Assembly: GCA_963645945.1 (NCBI GenBank)
Contig: CAVIUA010000031.1
Location: 1-48,256 of the forward strand
DNA: 48,256 nt
Origin: CAG-877 sp963645945
Lineage (GTDB): Bacteria > Bacillota_I > Bacilli_A > RF39 > UBA660
Direction: 5' to 3'
Part shown: piece after piece, positions 7,993 to 15,678 of the stretch
How positions within the stretch are numbered: position 1 is the stretch's first letter
Layout of the letters: each line of letters begins with the position of its first letter
The notes under the pieces: generated by a model
What the model was told of the DNA's origin: nothing
Seen by the model: only the letters and a program-made list of their open reading frames with translations
Database searches by the model: none
Made by a program: the position numbers and the translations under genes

Positions 7993-8619
7993 ATGAAAAA
8001 AACTATTTTAATAATAATTGCAGTAATTTTAATTATTGGATTAGGTGTTGGTATGTACTATGCATTTCAAGATAGAGAAAATAAACAAGGTGATAATATA
8101 AATAATAATAAAAATAATGATAATGTAATAGAGGGAAATAAGATTTTGGTAGTTTATTTTTCAGCACAAAATCATACTAAGAAAGTAGCAGAAAAGATTG
8201 CTGATAATTTAGGTGCTGATATTTTTGAAATTGTTCCAAAAGATGAATATACTGCAGATGACTTGGACTGGACAGATAGTAAATCAAGAGTATCAAGAGA
8301 ACATAATGATGAGTCTTTAAGAAATGTTGAACTAAAGACTACAAAAGTAGATGACTGGGATAGTTATGATACTGTTTTAATTGGATATCCTATTTGGTGG
8401 GGAATAGCAGCTTGGCCAGTAGATACCTTTATTAAAGCTAATAATTTTGATGGGAAAACAGTTATTCCATTTTGTACTTCATCTTCATCAGGTCTTGGTC
8501 AATCTGGTGAAAGACTAGAAGAAGAGGCTGATACTGGTAATTGGAAATCAGGTTACAGATTTTCTTCAAGTGCATCTGATGATGAAATAAAAGCATTTAC
8601 TGATAGTTTAGTTAAATAA
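7993..8619 (+). CDS. Membrane-anchored flavodoxin
   Basis: From ATG at 7993 the protein has 208 residues. I chose this start over the in-frame TTG at 7978 because AGGTGAT at 7983-7989 precedes it. It opens with a positively charged tip and one membrane helix (TILIIIAVILIIGLGVGMYYAF), then an Asn/Asp-rich linker, then a flavodoxin fold: ILVVYFSAQNHTKKVAEKI for the FMN phosphate loop and GYPIWWG for the flavin-stacking loop. By the positive-inside rule the flavodoxin domain should lie outside the membrane, which is unusual. It shares an operon with the aldo/keto reductase and is likely to carry electrons for the same stress response. Confidence 0.88.
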   Translation: MKKTILIIIAVILIIGLGVGMYYAFQDRENKQGDNINNNKNNDNVIEGNKILVVYFSAQNHTKKVAEKIADNLGADIFEIVPKDEYTADDLDWTDSKSRVSREHNDESLRNVELKTTKVDDWDSYDTVLIGYPIWWGIAAWPVDTFIKANNFDGKTVIPFCTSSSSGLGQSGERLEEEADTGNWKSGYRFSSSASDDEIKAFTDSLVK

Positions 8620-8670
8620 TAATTTATATAATTGATTAGTTTTGCAATAGTTAAATAATAGTTAAATGAA

Positions 8671-8696
8671 AAAGATGATTATTAGTCATCTTTTAT
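8671..8696 (+). terminator. Terminator of the reductase-flavodoxin operon
   Basis: AAAGATGA (8671-8678) pairs with TCATCTTT (8686-8693) around a 7-base loop and ends in TTTTATTGTTT. The 8700-8834 spacer that follows holds a minus-strand relict of about 35 codons (NKKLVEVVTGIY, stop, NDIKEF) with no start, which I do not recognise. Confidence 0.7.
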
Positions 8697-8834
8697 TGTT
8701 TATTCTTTAGTTAACTTACCGTTGTAACAGAACTCTTTTATATCGTTTCAATATATTCCAGTAACAACTTCTACTAGTTTCTTATTTATCAATGAATAGT
8801 TTGAATTTTTATCATGTTACATTGTTAGAAAAAT

Positions 8835-9176
8835 TTATATAAGTTCAATTCTGATACCTAATACACCAGTTTGACTTTGTTTTTCCTTTGGATAAAATTC
8901 TTCTAAAGCGGAAATTAATTCTTCTTTTGTCATAGACTTATCTGATAATATTGAAATATCAAAGTCTTTAAAAAGATCTTCAAAAGAATTATATTTTAAT
9001 AATCCTATAATTTTAGCTTCAAAAGATTCATCTAAACTTGGCTCTTTTAAAAACTTAATTTTATCTCCTAATTGTATTGCTTGTCTTTTTTCATCATTAA
9101 GTCTTATTTCAATTCTTTTTGTACCTGTTAATATATAGTCATAATATTTAGGTTGTAGTTTCATTTCATGTATCAT
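8835..9176 (-). CDS. ASCH-domain protein
   Basis: The 113-residue protein matches the ASCH fold over its whole length: MKLQPKYYDYILTGTKRIEIRL at the start holds the conserved Lys and Glu/Arg cluster, and the domain ends with GVLGIRIEL. ASCH proteins have a PUA-like barrel and are thought to bind RNA or modified nucleosides. Some are amidohydrolases acting on N4-acetylcytidine, but those are shorter or carry a different Lys-Thr-Glu set, so I do not assign that reaction. It stands alone on the minus strand between two plus-strand units, with an AGAGGTGAA ribosome site. Confidence 0.82.
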   Translation of the reverse strand: MIHEMKLQPKYYDYILTGTKRIEIRLNDEKRQAIQLGDKIKFLKEPSLDESFEAKIIGLLKYNSFEDLFKDFDISILSDKSMTKEELISALEEFYPKEKQSQTGVLGIRIELI

Positions 9177-9284
9177 TTAATTCACCTCTTTACTAGTGAT
9201 TTTATCATGAATTTTATTTAGTAACAATAATTATAGTTTATTTAATTTTTTCTATATGATATTATTTTAATAGGGTGATTTATT

Positions 9285-9791
9285 ATGGAAAAGAAGTATA
9301 AATACGCAATTATTTTTTCTATTGTGTTTTTAATATTAATAGGAATTTTATTCTTTGTCTACTTTAAGTTTTTTTATAAAGTATCATTTTATAGATATAG
9401 TGATGATGAGTTTAAATTTAATTATGATGTTAATTTTAGGGTTAGTAAAGAAAAAGGTATTTATAATATAGTTGACAAGAATAATAAAGCATTTATTACT
9501 ATTGAAGTTTTAGAAAATGATAATGAGGCTATGTCAATAGATAAAGAAAGGGCTAGTAGTTTAGCACAAGAGAGAATTGATGATAGTAGTTACAATAGAA
9601 TTTCATTTACCTGTTTGGATTTGATTTGTCAAAATGTTTATCAAAATGATAAAAGAGAAATTATTATTGATGTTGAATATATTGGTAAATTTATTTATAT
9701 ATATAAGATGACTAATAATATTGTTGATGACGAAAAATATATGGAAAAATTTGATTTAATTGTTAATTCTTTTATGAAAATTGATGAATAA
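9285..9791 (+). CDS. Small membrane-anchored protein of unknown function
   Basis: The 168-residue protein starts with charged residues and a single membrane helix (YAIIFSIVFLILIGILFFVYF), followed by about 130 residues predicted to lie outside the cell, mixed alpha/beta in pattern (FKFNYDVNFRVSKEKG, then KAFITIEVLEND). I do not recognise the domain. A GGGTGAT site precedes the ATG, and a TGATATTAT box upstream may be the -10. It is followed within 60 bases by the zinc-ribbon protein gene, which has the same general plan of one membrane helix and an outer domain. Confidence 0.65.
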   Translation: MEKKYKYAIIFSIVFLILIGILFFVYFKFFYKVSFYRYSDDEFKFNYDVNFRVSKEKGIYNIVDKNNKAFITIEVLENDNEAMSIDKERASSLAQERIDDSSYNRISFTCLDLICQNVYQNDKREIIIDVEYIGKFIYIYKMTNNIVDDEKYMEKFDLIVNSFMKIDE

Positions 9792-9850
9792 AAGTTTTAC
9801 TTTTATAATTCATTATGATATACTTGTTTTAAGATAAGGGAGATGTAAAT

Positions 9851-10966
9851 ATGAATTGTCCAAAATGTAATAATGTTATAGAACAAGGTAGTTCTTTTTG
9901 TACTAGTTGTGGTTTTAATTTAGTCAATGGTTCTGCTAATTTACAGGAACAGCCTGTGTTTGTTGATTCTAATCAAAATCAAAATAATGTTGAAACATTG
10001 ACTGATACTAATTTGGGAAATGATTTTAGTAATCAAAATGTTAGTCAATCTAATTCTGTTAATGAAACGAATCAAAATGTGCAACCTAATTCTGTTAATG
10101 GATTAAATCAAAATGTGCAACCTAATTCTGTTAATGGATTAAATCAAAATGTGCAACCTAATTCTGTTAATGGATTAAATCAAAATGTGCAGCCTAATTC
10201 TGTTAATGGATTAAATCAAAATGTGCAGCCTAATTTGCCAATTAATAATATGAGTAACGTTAGTACTATGAATAATAATATGGGAAATATGAATAATAAT
10301 TTTAGTAATATGAATTATGCAACGGCTGGTAACGGAGTTGGAGCTACTAAAGCAAATAACACCAGTATTATAATTATTGTTATTGTTATTGCATTGGTTG
10401 CGATAGGTATTTGTTATTTTATGTTAACTAAAAATGCGTCATCTGATAATAAATCATCTAATACTAATGCTGAAAGTACTGTTGCTGTTAATGATAATGA
10501 AGTATCTGTTAATGGATTGACTGGAAATGTACCTAAAAATTGGAGCTTTGTTTCTGGTGAAGAAATTGGCGATCCGACTTATGATGGTGCATTTGTAAAT
10601 GACACAATGAATTCATTTACTTTTATAGGTGTTGAGAAAACAACTTCTTTTGCAATTTTTAAACAAAATATTAATTCTATTAAAGCTAACTTAGAAGCAA
10701 ATGGAATTTCAGATTTGAATTATAATATTGAGACAAAAGATGGAATTGAATATATTCTTTTTGAAGGAATTTATTCAGGAAGTAATTATCATATTTTTGT
10801 TAAAGCCAATTCTGTTGGTGTGATTTTTACTGAAGGTGTTCATAGTTCAGCAAGTGATTTGAATACAATTGTTGATTTTAATCTTTCTTTAAAAAGTAGT
10901 ACTGGATCAAGAGCTATGTCTGGAATTTCATCACCAAAATTCTCAACTTTAATTTTAGGTAAGTAA
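9851..10966 (+). CDS. Zinc-ribbon membrane protein with Asn/Gln-rich repeats
   Basis: The 371-residue protein begins with a zinc ribbon (CPKCNNVIEQGSSFCTSCG, two CxxC pairs), then a low-complexity region with 12-residue repeats (NQNVQPNSVNGL) at about residues 74-130, then an Asn/Met-rich stretch. One membrane helix follows (SIIIIVIVIALVAIGICYFML, about residues 171-192), with a C-terminal domain of about 165 residues outside the cell. That topology puts the zinc ribbon and repeats in the cytoplasm. The C-terminal domain (VSVNGLTGNVPKNWSF, then ILFEGIYSGSNYHIFVKA) is unrecognised, beta-rich by eye. GGGAGATG precedes the ATG, and a good terminator follows. Confidence 0.75.
   Translation: MNCPKCNNVIEQGSSFCTSCGFNLVNGSANLQEQPVFVDSNQNQNNVETLTDTNLGNDFSNQNVSQSNSVNETNQNVQPNSVNGLNQNVQPNSVNGLNQNVQPNSVNGLNQNVQPNSVNGLNQNVQPNLPINNMSNVSTMNNNMGNMNNNFSNMNYATAGNGVGATKANNTSIIIIVIVIALVAIGICYFMLTKNASSDNKSSNTNAESTVAVNDNEVSVNGLTGNVPKNWSFVSGEEIGDPTYDGAFVNDTMNSFTFIGVEKTTSFAIFKQNINSIKANLEANGISDLNYNIETKDGIEYILFEGIYSGSNYHIFVKANSVGVIFTEGVHSSASDLNTIVDFNLSLKSSTGSRAMSGISSPKFSTLILGK
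10070..10240 (+). repeat. 36-bp tandem repeat inside the zinc-ribbon gene
   Basis: Units start at 10070, 10106, 10142 and 10178, with a partial fifth at 10214. They are nearly identical at the DNA level; the visible change is CAACC to CAGCC in the later units. A diverged 39-base relative precedes them at about 10031. Each unit encodes NQNVQPNSVNGL. Such near-identity implies recent expansion and probable length variation between strains. Confidence 0.95.
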
Positions 10967-10974
10967 AAAAATAT

Positions 10975-10999
10975 GATGTTTTAAAAAACATCTTTTTTT
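10975..10999 (+). terminator. Terminator after the zinc-ribbon gene
   Basis: GATGTTTT (10975-10982) pairs with AAAACATC (10985-10992) and is followed by seven T. Confidence 0.8.
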
Positions 11000-11086
11000 G
11001 GCTTTGTTTCATTTTTATGATATTATACAAAAACTTATTTATTGAAAGGCTTTTATAAATATAATATAGAAATGAGGAACGATAAC

Positions 11087-11677
11087 ATGAAGAAAAATGA
11101 CAATATTAATAGTTTTGAGAGACTTAGTACGTATAAAAAAATTTCAGAAAGTAAAGATAGATAATTATTATATTTACCTGAAATTACATTTGATTCTAGT
11201 GATGTTGTTAGTGAAGCTGATATATTTAGAAACGGTACTGATTTTTCTAAGATTGCTATTAATGCTTTTGCTGATATTATTGAACTTAAAGATGGAGATA
11301 TTAAAGATATGTCTCTTGGATTATGTTTTTATCCTTATGTTAATAGAGAAGATACATTATTAAATGGGTTTTTGGTATAAAATCCTAGACCTTTAAAGAA
11401 TTACTTGGGTGTTATGATTACTGATGCTTCAGGACATTATAATTTTGGTGAAAAATTCTTAATTGATGATTCTGATGAGCTAAAAATAATTGATGGTACA
11501 ATATATCCTATTTCTTATACTGATTTTGTCCTTGGATTTGATGTTTCTGAATTTGAATTAACTGACGTTGCTGATTTTAATAAAATTTGTAATATTGCTT
11601 TTTCCGATAAGGTTCCATTAGGGAAAATTTCTTATGGTAGCCAGAAGGAAAAAGTTATGATTAAGAATGATAGATAA
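11087..11677 (+). pseudogene. Unrecognised protein gene with two in-frame TAA stops
   Basis: ATG at 11087 follows GAGGAAC and opens a frame that, read through TAA at 11162-11164 and TAA at 11378-11380, gives one continuous protein of about 196 residues ending at 11677. The text on both sides of each stop is of the same coding style (SKDR, stop, LLYLPEITFD; NGFLV, stop, NPRPLKNYLG). The C-terminal third (VMITDASGHYNFGEKFLIDDSDELK) is the best preserved. I do not recognise the family. There is no membrane segment or signal peptide. With two stops it is unlikely to be functional. Confidence 0.65.
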
Positions 11678-11721
11678 TATCATTTTTTTTTACATGATTT
11701 TACGTTATAAATACTTTTTTT

Positions 11722-11750
11722 TTGTTGGAGATATTTATTTATGCTATAAT
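11722..11750 (+). promoter_or_regulatory. Promoter of the hydrolase-murF-ddl operon
   Basis: TTGTTG (11722-11727), a 17-bp spacer, and TATAAT (11745-11750) preceded by TGC, which makes an extended -10. The start site would fall at about 11757, two bases before the AGGTGAT ribosome site. Confidence 0.75.
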
Positions 11751-11770
11751 TTATGTATAGGTGATTAAGC

Positions 11771-12499
11771 ATGAAAATAAATGTAAATAATGTAAATGTT
11801 AATTACATACAATATGGTGAAGGAAAAGATATTCTTTTACTGCATGGTTGGGGACAAAATATTCAAATGATGAAACCAATAGGCGATAATTTATGTAGTA
11901 ATCATAGAATTACAATTATTGATTTCCCCGGGTTTGGTGAAAGTGATGAACCTGGTATTCCTTGGACAATTGATGAATATAGTTTATTAATTGAAAATTT
12001 AGTTATAAAACTTAATATTAAAAAACCTATTGTTATAGGACATTCATTTGGGGGACGTGTTGCGATACGTTTTTCAGCTAATAATCCAATTGAAAAGTTA
12101 GTATTATTTGGTAGTCCTTGTATAAGAGAAAATAAAAAATTATCTTTATCAACAAGAATTCTAAAGAAAATAAAAACTTTACCTGGAATGGACAAATTAG
12201 GTGAAGAAATGAAAAAATATATTGGTTCTAGAGATTATAAAGCAGCTAGCCCAATTATGAGGCAAACATTAGTTAATGTTATAAATGAAGATTTATCATC
12301 TTATGCTAGAAAAATAGAAGAACCAACGTTACTTATTTGGGGTGAGGCAGATACTGAAGCTCCTGTTGGTGACGCAAAAGAATTAGAAAAAATAATGATT
12401 GATGCAGCATTAATCATTTTACCTGGTACGCATTATGCCTATTTAGAAAATTTAGGTCAAGTTATTAATATATTAAATAGTTTTTTTAAGGAGAATTAG
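11771..12499 (+). CDS. Alpha/beta hydrolase
   Basis: The 242-residue protein is a complete alpha/beta hydrolase: LLHGWGQN (oxyanion loop), GHSFGG with the nucleophile serine near residue 91, WGEADTEAP with the acid, and PGTHYAYLEN with the histidine. It has no signal peptide, so it acts in the cytoplasm on an unknown ester or amide. It is the first gene of an apparent operon with a MurF-like ligase (1-base gap) and ddl (14-base gap), which suggests that it is simply co-transcribed or serves wall metabolism. The second idea is inference. Confidence 0.88.
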   Translation: MKINVNNVNVNYIQYGEGKDILLLHGWGQNIQMMKPIGDNLCSNHRITIIDFPGFGESDEPGIPWTIDEYSLLIENLVIKLNIKKPIVIGHSFGGRVAIRFSANNPIEKLVLFGSPCIRENKKLSLSTRILKKIKTLPGMDKLGEEMKKYIGSRDYKAASPIMRQTLVNVINEDLSSYARKIEEPTLLIWGEADTEAPVGDAKELEKIMIDAALIILPGTHYAYLENLGQVINILNSFFKEN

Positions 12500-12500
12500 T

Positions 12501-14114
12501 ATGATTATAAAAATATTATTAGTTTTAGCAATTATCTTTTTACTGTTTTATAAGACAAAGAGATCGTTACATATGTTACAACAGAATCTTTATAATGAGA
12601 ATAACCGTTATATAAAATGGTTGATTAAAAATAAAATTCAATTTGTAGATTTAGACTTAATAATTCTTGCGATTTTATTAATTGAAGCATTTGTTATGTT
12701 TGATGTTAAAAATTTTTCACTTATTATGTTATTGACAATAATTATTCTAATGTTTATATTAGGGTATAAATGGAAAAGAAGAATTGATACTGATCAAAAT
12801 AAAAAGCCTTTAGTTGTGACAAAAAGAATTAAAAGGCTTTTAGTTACAATATCTATTTTATATTTAATACCTTTAGTATTTGCTTATTATAATATTAGTA
12901 GTGAAGAATTATTTTGGAAAGGTATTTTAATTGAAGGTATTATGATTTATTTAAATACCTTTGTAGTATTTATTGCTAATGTTATTAATTATCCTGTTGA
13001 AAAAATGGTTTATTATCATTATAAAAGAAAAGCAATTAATAAATTGAGAAGTATGAATAATTTAAAGGTTATTGGTATTACTGGTAGTTATGGTAAGACA
13101 AGTTCAAAGAATATTTTAAGTGATATTTTAAATGTTAAATATAATGCTTTACCTACACCTAAAAATTTAAATACTTATTATGGTTTAATGATGACTATTA
13201 ATAATAATTTAGATAAATTTACAGATGTTTTTATAGCTGAAATGGGTGCTTATGTTAGAGGGGAAATAAAAGGATTATGTAATTTTGTTAAACCTAAGTA
13301 TGGTATTCTTACAACAATAGGTACAGCTCATTTAGAAACATTTGGTAGTGAAGAAAATATTGTTTCAGCTAAGTTTGAATTGATAGAATCATTACCTAAA
13401 GATGGTATTGCTGTTTTGAATGGTGATGATCCAAAACAAATTAATTATAAATTAAAAAATGATGTAAGGGTTATTTGGACTGGTATTAAAAATACTGATG
13501 TGGATGTTAGAGCGGTTAATATTAAGTGTACTAATAAAGGAACTAATTTTGATGTTTTATTTAAAGATGATGAAAAGAAATATCATTTTGAAACTAAGTT
13601 GTTAGGTGAACATAATGTATATAATATTTTAGCTAGTATTGCTTTAGGATATGAATTTGGTATTTCAATGGATGAACTTATTTATGCTGTTAAATTAGTT
13701 AAACCTATTGAACATCGTTTGGAACTTAAGAAACTTGGTAATTTTTATCAAATTGATGATGCTTATAATTCTAATCCGGTTGGTGCAAAAAATGCTTGTT
13801 CAGTTCTTAAAATGATGGACGGTATTAAAGTTGTTGTTACACCGGGTATGATTGAACTTGGTGAGAAAGAAACTTTCTATAATAAAGAGTTTGGTGAAGA
13901 AATTGCTGAGGTTGCTGATTATGCAATTCTTATTGGTGAGAATAAAACAAAACCTATATATGAAGGTTTAGTAACTAAAGGGTTTGACAAAGACAAGATT
14001 ATAGTATTTAATGATGTAAGAGAAGCTTATGTTTTTATTAATGGTTTATATAATGGCAAAGATGATATATTTGCATTGTTTGAAAACGATTTGCCAGATA
14101 CATATAATGAGTAG
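12501..14114 (+). CDS. murF: MurF-like Mur ligase with an N-terminal membrane domain
   Basis: The 537-residue protein has about 170 N-terminal residues containing several hydrophobic helices (IIKILLVLAIIFLLFY, LIILAILLIEAFVMF, LIMLLTIIILMFILG, LLVTISILYLIPLVF and one more). A Mur ligase core follows: GITGSYGKTSS (ATP loop), EMGAYVRGEI, GTAHLETFGS, NGDDP and DDAYNSNPVGA. Those motifs match MurF, which adds D-Ala-D-Ala to UDP-MurNAc-tripeptide. The usual soluble MurF N-terminal substrate domain is replaced by the membrane part. Position directly before ddl, which makes D-Ala-D-Ala, supports MurF. MurT is less likely because I see no DUF1727 tail. Start ATG follows AAGGAG overlapping the upstream gene's end. 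Confidence 0.82.
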   Translation: MIIKILLVLAIIFLLFYKTKRSLHMLQQNLYNENNRYIKWLIKNKIQFVDLDLIILAILLIEAFVMFDVKNFSLIMLLTIIILMFILGYKWKRRIDTDQNKKPLVVTKRIKRLLVTISILYLIPLVFAYYNISSEELFWKGILIEGIMIYLNTFVVFIANVINYPVEKMVYYHYKRKAINKLRSMNNLKVIGITGSYGKTSSKNILSDILNVKYNALPTPKNLNTYYGLMMTINNNLDKFTDVFIAEMGAYVRGEIKGLCNFVKPKYGILTTIGTAHLETFGSEENIVSAKFELIESLPKDGIAVLNGDDPKQINYKLKNDVRVIWTGIKNTDVDVRAVNIKCTNKGTNFDVLFKDDEKKYHFETKLLGEHNVYNILASIALGYEFGISMDELIYAVKLVKPIEHRLELKKLGNFYQIDDAYNSNPVGAKNACSVLKMMDGIKVVVTPGMIELGEKETFYNKEFGEEIAEVADYAILIGENKTKPIYEGLVTKGFDKDKIIVFNDVREAYVFINGLYNGKDDIFALFENDLPDTYNE

Positions 14115-14128
14115 GAGGAGTTAGAAAA

Positions 14129-15352
14129 ATGAGAATTAGAGTTGGTGTTATTTTTGGTGGAGAAACTGTAGAACACGAGGTAAGTATTATTACAGCTATT
14201 CAGGCTATGAATAAAATGAATCAAGATAAATATGAAATTATACCAATATATATTACAAAGAATAGAGAATGGTATACTGGTGATATGTTAAAAGATATAG
14301 ATGTATATCAAGATTTATCTTTAATTAAAAAGTATGCTAAAAATGTAGTTTTATATTATAAAAATGGAAGTTATGTATTACAAAAGAAGAACTTTCCTAA
14401 GACTGTCGTTAAGGAAATTGATATTGCTTTCCCAATAGTTCATGGTACTAATGTGGAAGATGGTGTATTACAAGGATATTTACAAACTATTGGTGTTCCT
14501 TATGTAGGACCTAATGTTTATGCTGGTGTTGTAGGACAAGATAAAGCATTTATGAAAGATGTTTGGGCTAGTGCAGATTTACCAATGACTAAATATACTT
14601 GGTTTTATGATATCGATTATAAACGCGACAGAGATGCAGTTATTAAAAAGATAGAAAAACTTAAATATCCAGTTATTGTAAAACCTGCTACTACTGGTTC
14701 ATCAGTTGGTATTAGTGTTTGCGAAAATCAAGAAAAGTTAATTGATGGTATAGATGAGGCTATTCAATATGATTCTAAAATTGTTGTTGAAGAAGTTGTT
14801 CAACATTTAAAAGAAGTTAATATTGCTGTTATGGGTAATTATGAACATCAAAAAGTTAGTGAAATTGAAGAAGTGTTATCTGGTAATAAATTCTTAACTT
14901 ATGCTGATAAATATATTGGTGGCGGTAAGAATGGTAAATTAAAAGCTGGAAAAATGCCAATTAAATCTTCTAAAGGTATGGCTTCTACAAATAGAAAATT
15001 ACCAGCTGATTTAACTGATAAGATGCGTAAGGAAATAGAAGAAGTTGCTGTTAAAGCATTTAAAGCTTTAGGATCTGCAGGTAATTCGCGTATTGATTTC
15101 TTGATTGATGAAAAAGCTAATAAAGTTTATATTAATGAAATAAATTCTATTCCTGGTAGTTTAGCTTTCTATTTATGGGATGCTAAAGGTATTGATTTTA
15201 CTGATTTATTAGATGAAATGATTAATATTGGTATTAAGGATTATAAGAAGAGAATAAGTAAGACTCATTCTTTTGATTCTAATATTTTACAAGGTTTTGC
15301 AGCATCAGGTGGAATTAAAGGTGTGAAAGGTGTAAAAGGGAAGTTAAGATAA
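14129..15352 (+). CDS. ddl: D-alanine--D-alanine ligase
   Basis: The 407-residue ATP-grasp enzyme joins two D-alanines with ATP to make the dipeptide used by MurF. Visible motifs are FGGETVEHEVSI near the N-terminus, KPATTGSSVGIS for ATP binding, NSRIDFLID and the metal-binding NEINSIPGSLAFYLW. It is some 40-50 residues longer than the usual 350-370, partly through a basic insertion (KNGKLKAGKMPIKSSKG) in the centre and a Gly/Lys-rich tail (GGIKGVKGVKGKLR). It follows the MurF-like gene by 14 bases, with a GGAGGAG ribosome site, and closes the operon. Confidence 0.93.
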   Translation: MRIRVGVIFGGETVEHEVSIITAIQAMNKMNQDKYEIIPIYITKNREWYTGDMLKDIDVYQDLSLIKKYAKNVVLYYKNGSYVLQKKNFPKTVVKEIDIAFPIVHGTNVEDGVLQGYLQTIGVPYVGPNVYAGVVGQDKAFMKDVWASADLPMTKYTWFYDIDYKRDRDAVIKKIEKLKYPVIVKPATTGSSVGISVCENQEKLIDGIDEAIQYDSKIVVEEVVQHLKEVNIAVMGNYEHQKVSEIEEVLSGNKFLTYADKYIGGGKNGKLKAGKMPIKSSKGMASTNRKLPADLTDKMRKEIEEVAVKAFKALGSAGNSRIDFLIDEKANKVYINEINSIPGSLAFYLWDAKGIDFTDLLDEMINIGIKDYKKRISKTHSFDSNILQGFAASGGIKGVKGVKGKLR

Positions 15353-15364
15353 CTTCTCTTTTTA
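15340..15364 (+). terminator. Weak terminator of the ddl operon
   Basis: GAAGTT (15340-15345) pairs with AACTTC (15351-15356) followed by TCTTTTTATT. The first arm lies within the last codons of ddl. Confidence 0.55.
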
Positions 15365-15391
15365 TTATGTTCTTGTTTTGAAAATTAAAAA

Positions 15392-15412
15392 AAACGACTT
15401 GTTTAGTCGTTT
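15392..15412 (-). terminator. Terminator of tRNA-Lys
   Basis: AAACGACT (15392-15399) pairs with AGTCGTTT (15405-15412). On the minus strand the hairpin is followed by a long T run (15384-15394 read in reverse), placing it directly after the tRNA-Lys gene. The plus-strand side is followed only by TTGATTTTAT. Confidence 0.75.
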
Positions 15413-15424
15413 GATTTTATAATA

Positions 15425-15500
15425 TGGTGGGCTGTTAGGGATTCGAACCCTAGACCCACTGATTAAGAGTCAGTTGCTCTACCAACTGAGCTAACAGCCC
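15425..15500 (-). tRNA. tRNA-Lys (anticodon CTT)
   Basis: The minus strand folds as a 76-base tRNA: acceptor GGGCTGT with ACAGCCC, D arm GCTCAGTTGGTAGAGC, anticodon loop CTCTTAA and T loop GGTTCGAATCC. The 3-prime ACCA is encoded. It is the only tRNA here on the minus strand, set apart from the four-tRNA group at 18.1-18.6 kb. Confidence 0.96.
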
Positions 15501-15546
15501 ATACTACGAATTGATTGTTAATATGCCATTTCTTGATTGCATATTT

Positions 15547-15575
15547 ATTTTATACTAAAATTTGACAGTTGACAA
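15547..15575 (-). promoter_or_regulatory. Promoter of tRNA-Lys
   Basis: On the minus strand TTGTCA (15570-15575), 17 bp, TAAAAT (15547-15552). Confidence 0.65.
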
Positions 15576-15678
15576 GACTTTTTTTGGAAATTTAGTAAAT
15601 ATTTGTTGGTTTGCTAACTACTGTTGATGGACTAATTTAAATATTTATGTTATATTTTTGTTATTGTTAGGTGATGTT

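Noticed and set aside
10070..10240. CRISPR array
   Set aside because: The 36-bp units are directly adjacent without unique spacers and lie in frame inside a coding gene.
11097..11363. 88-residue leucine-rich frame as a membrane protein
   Set aside because: It is an out-of-frame shadow of the broken gene at 11087-11677, which carries the natural codon pattern.
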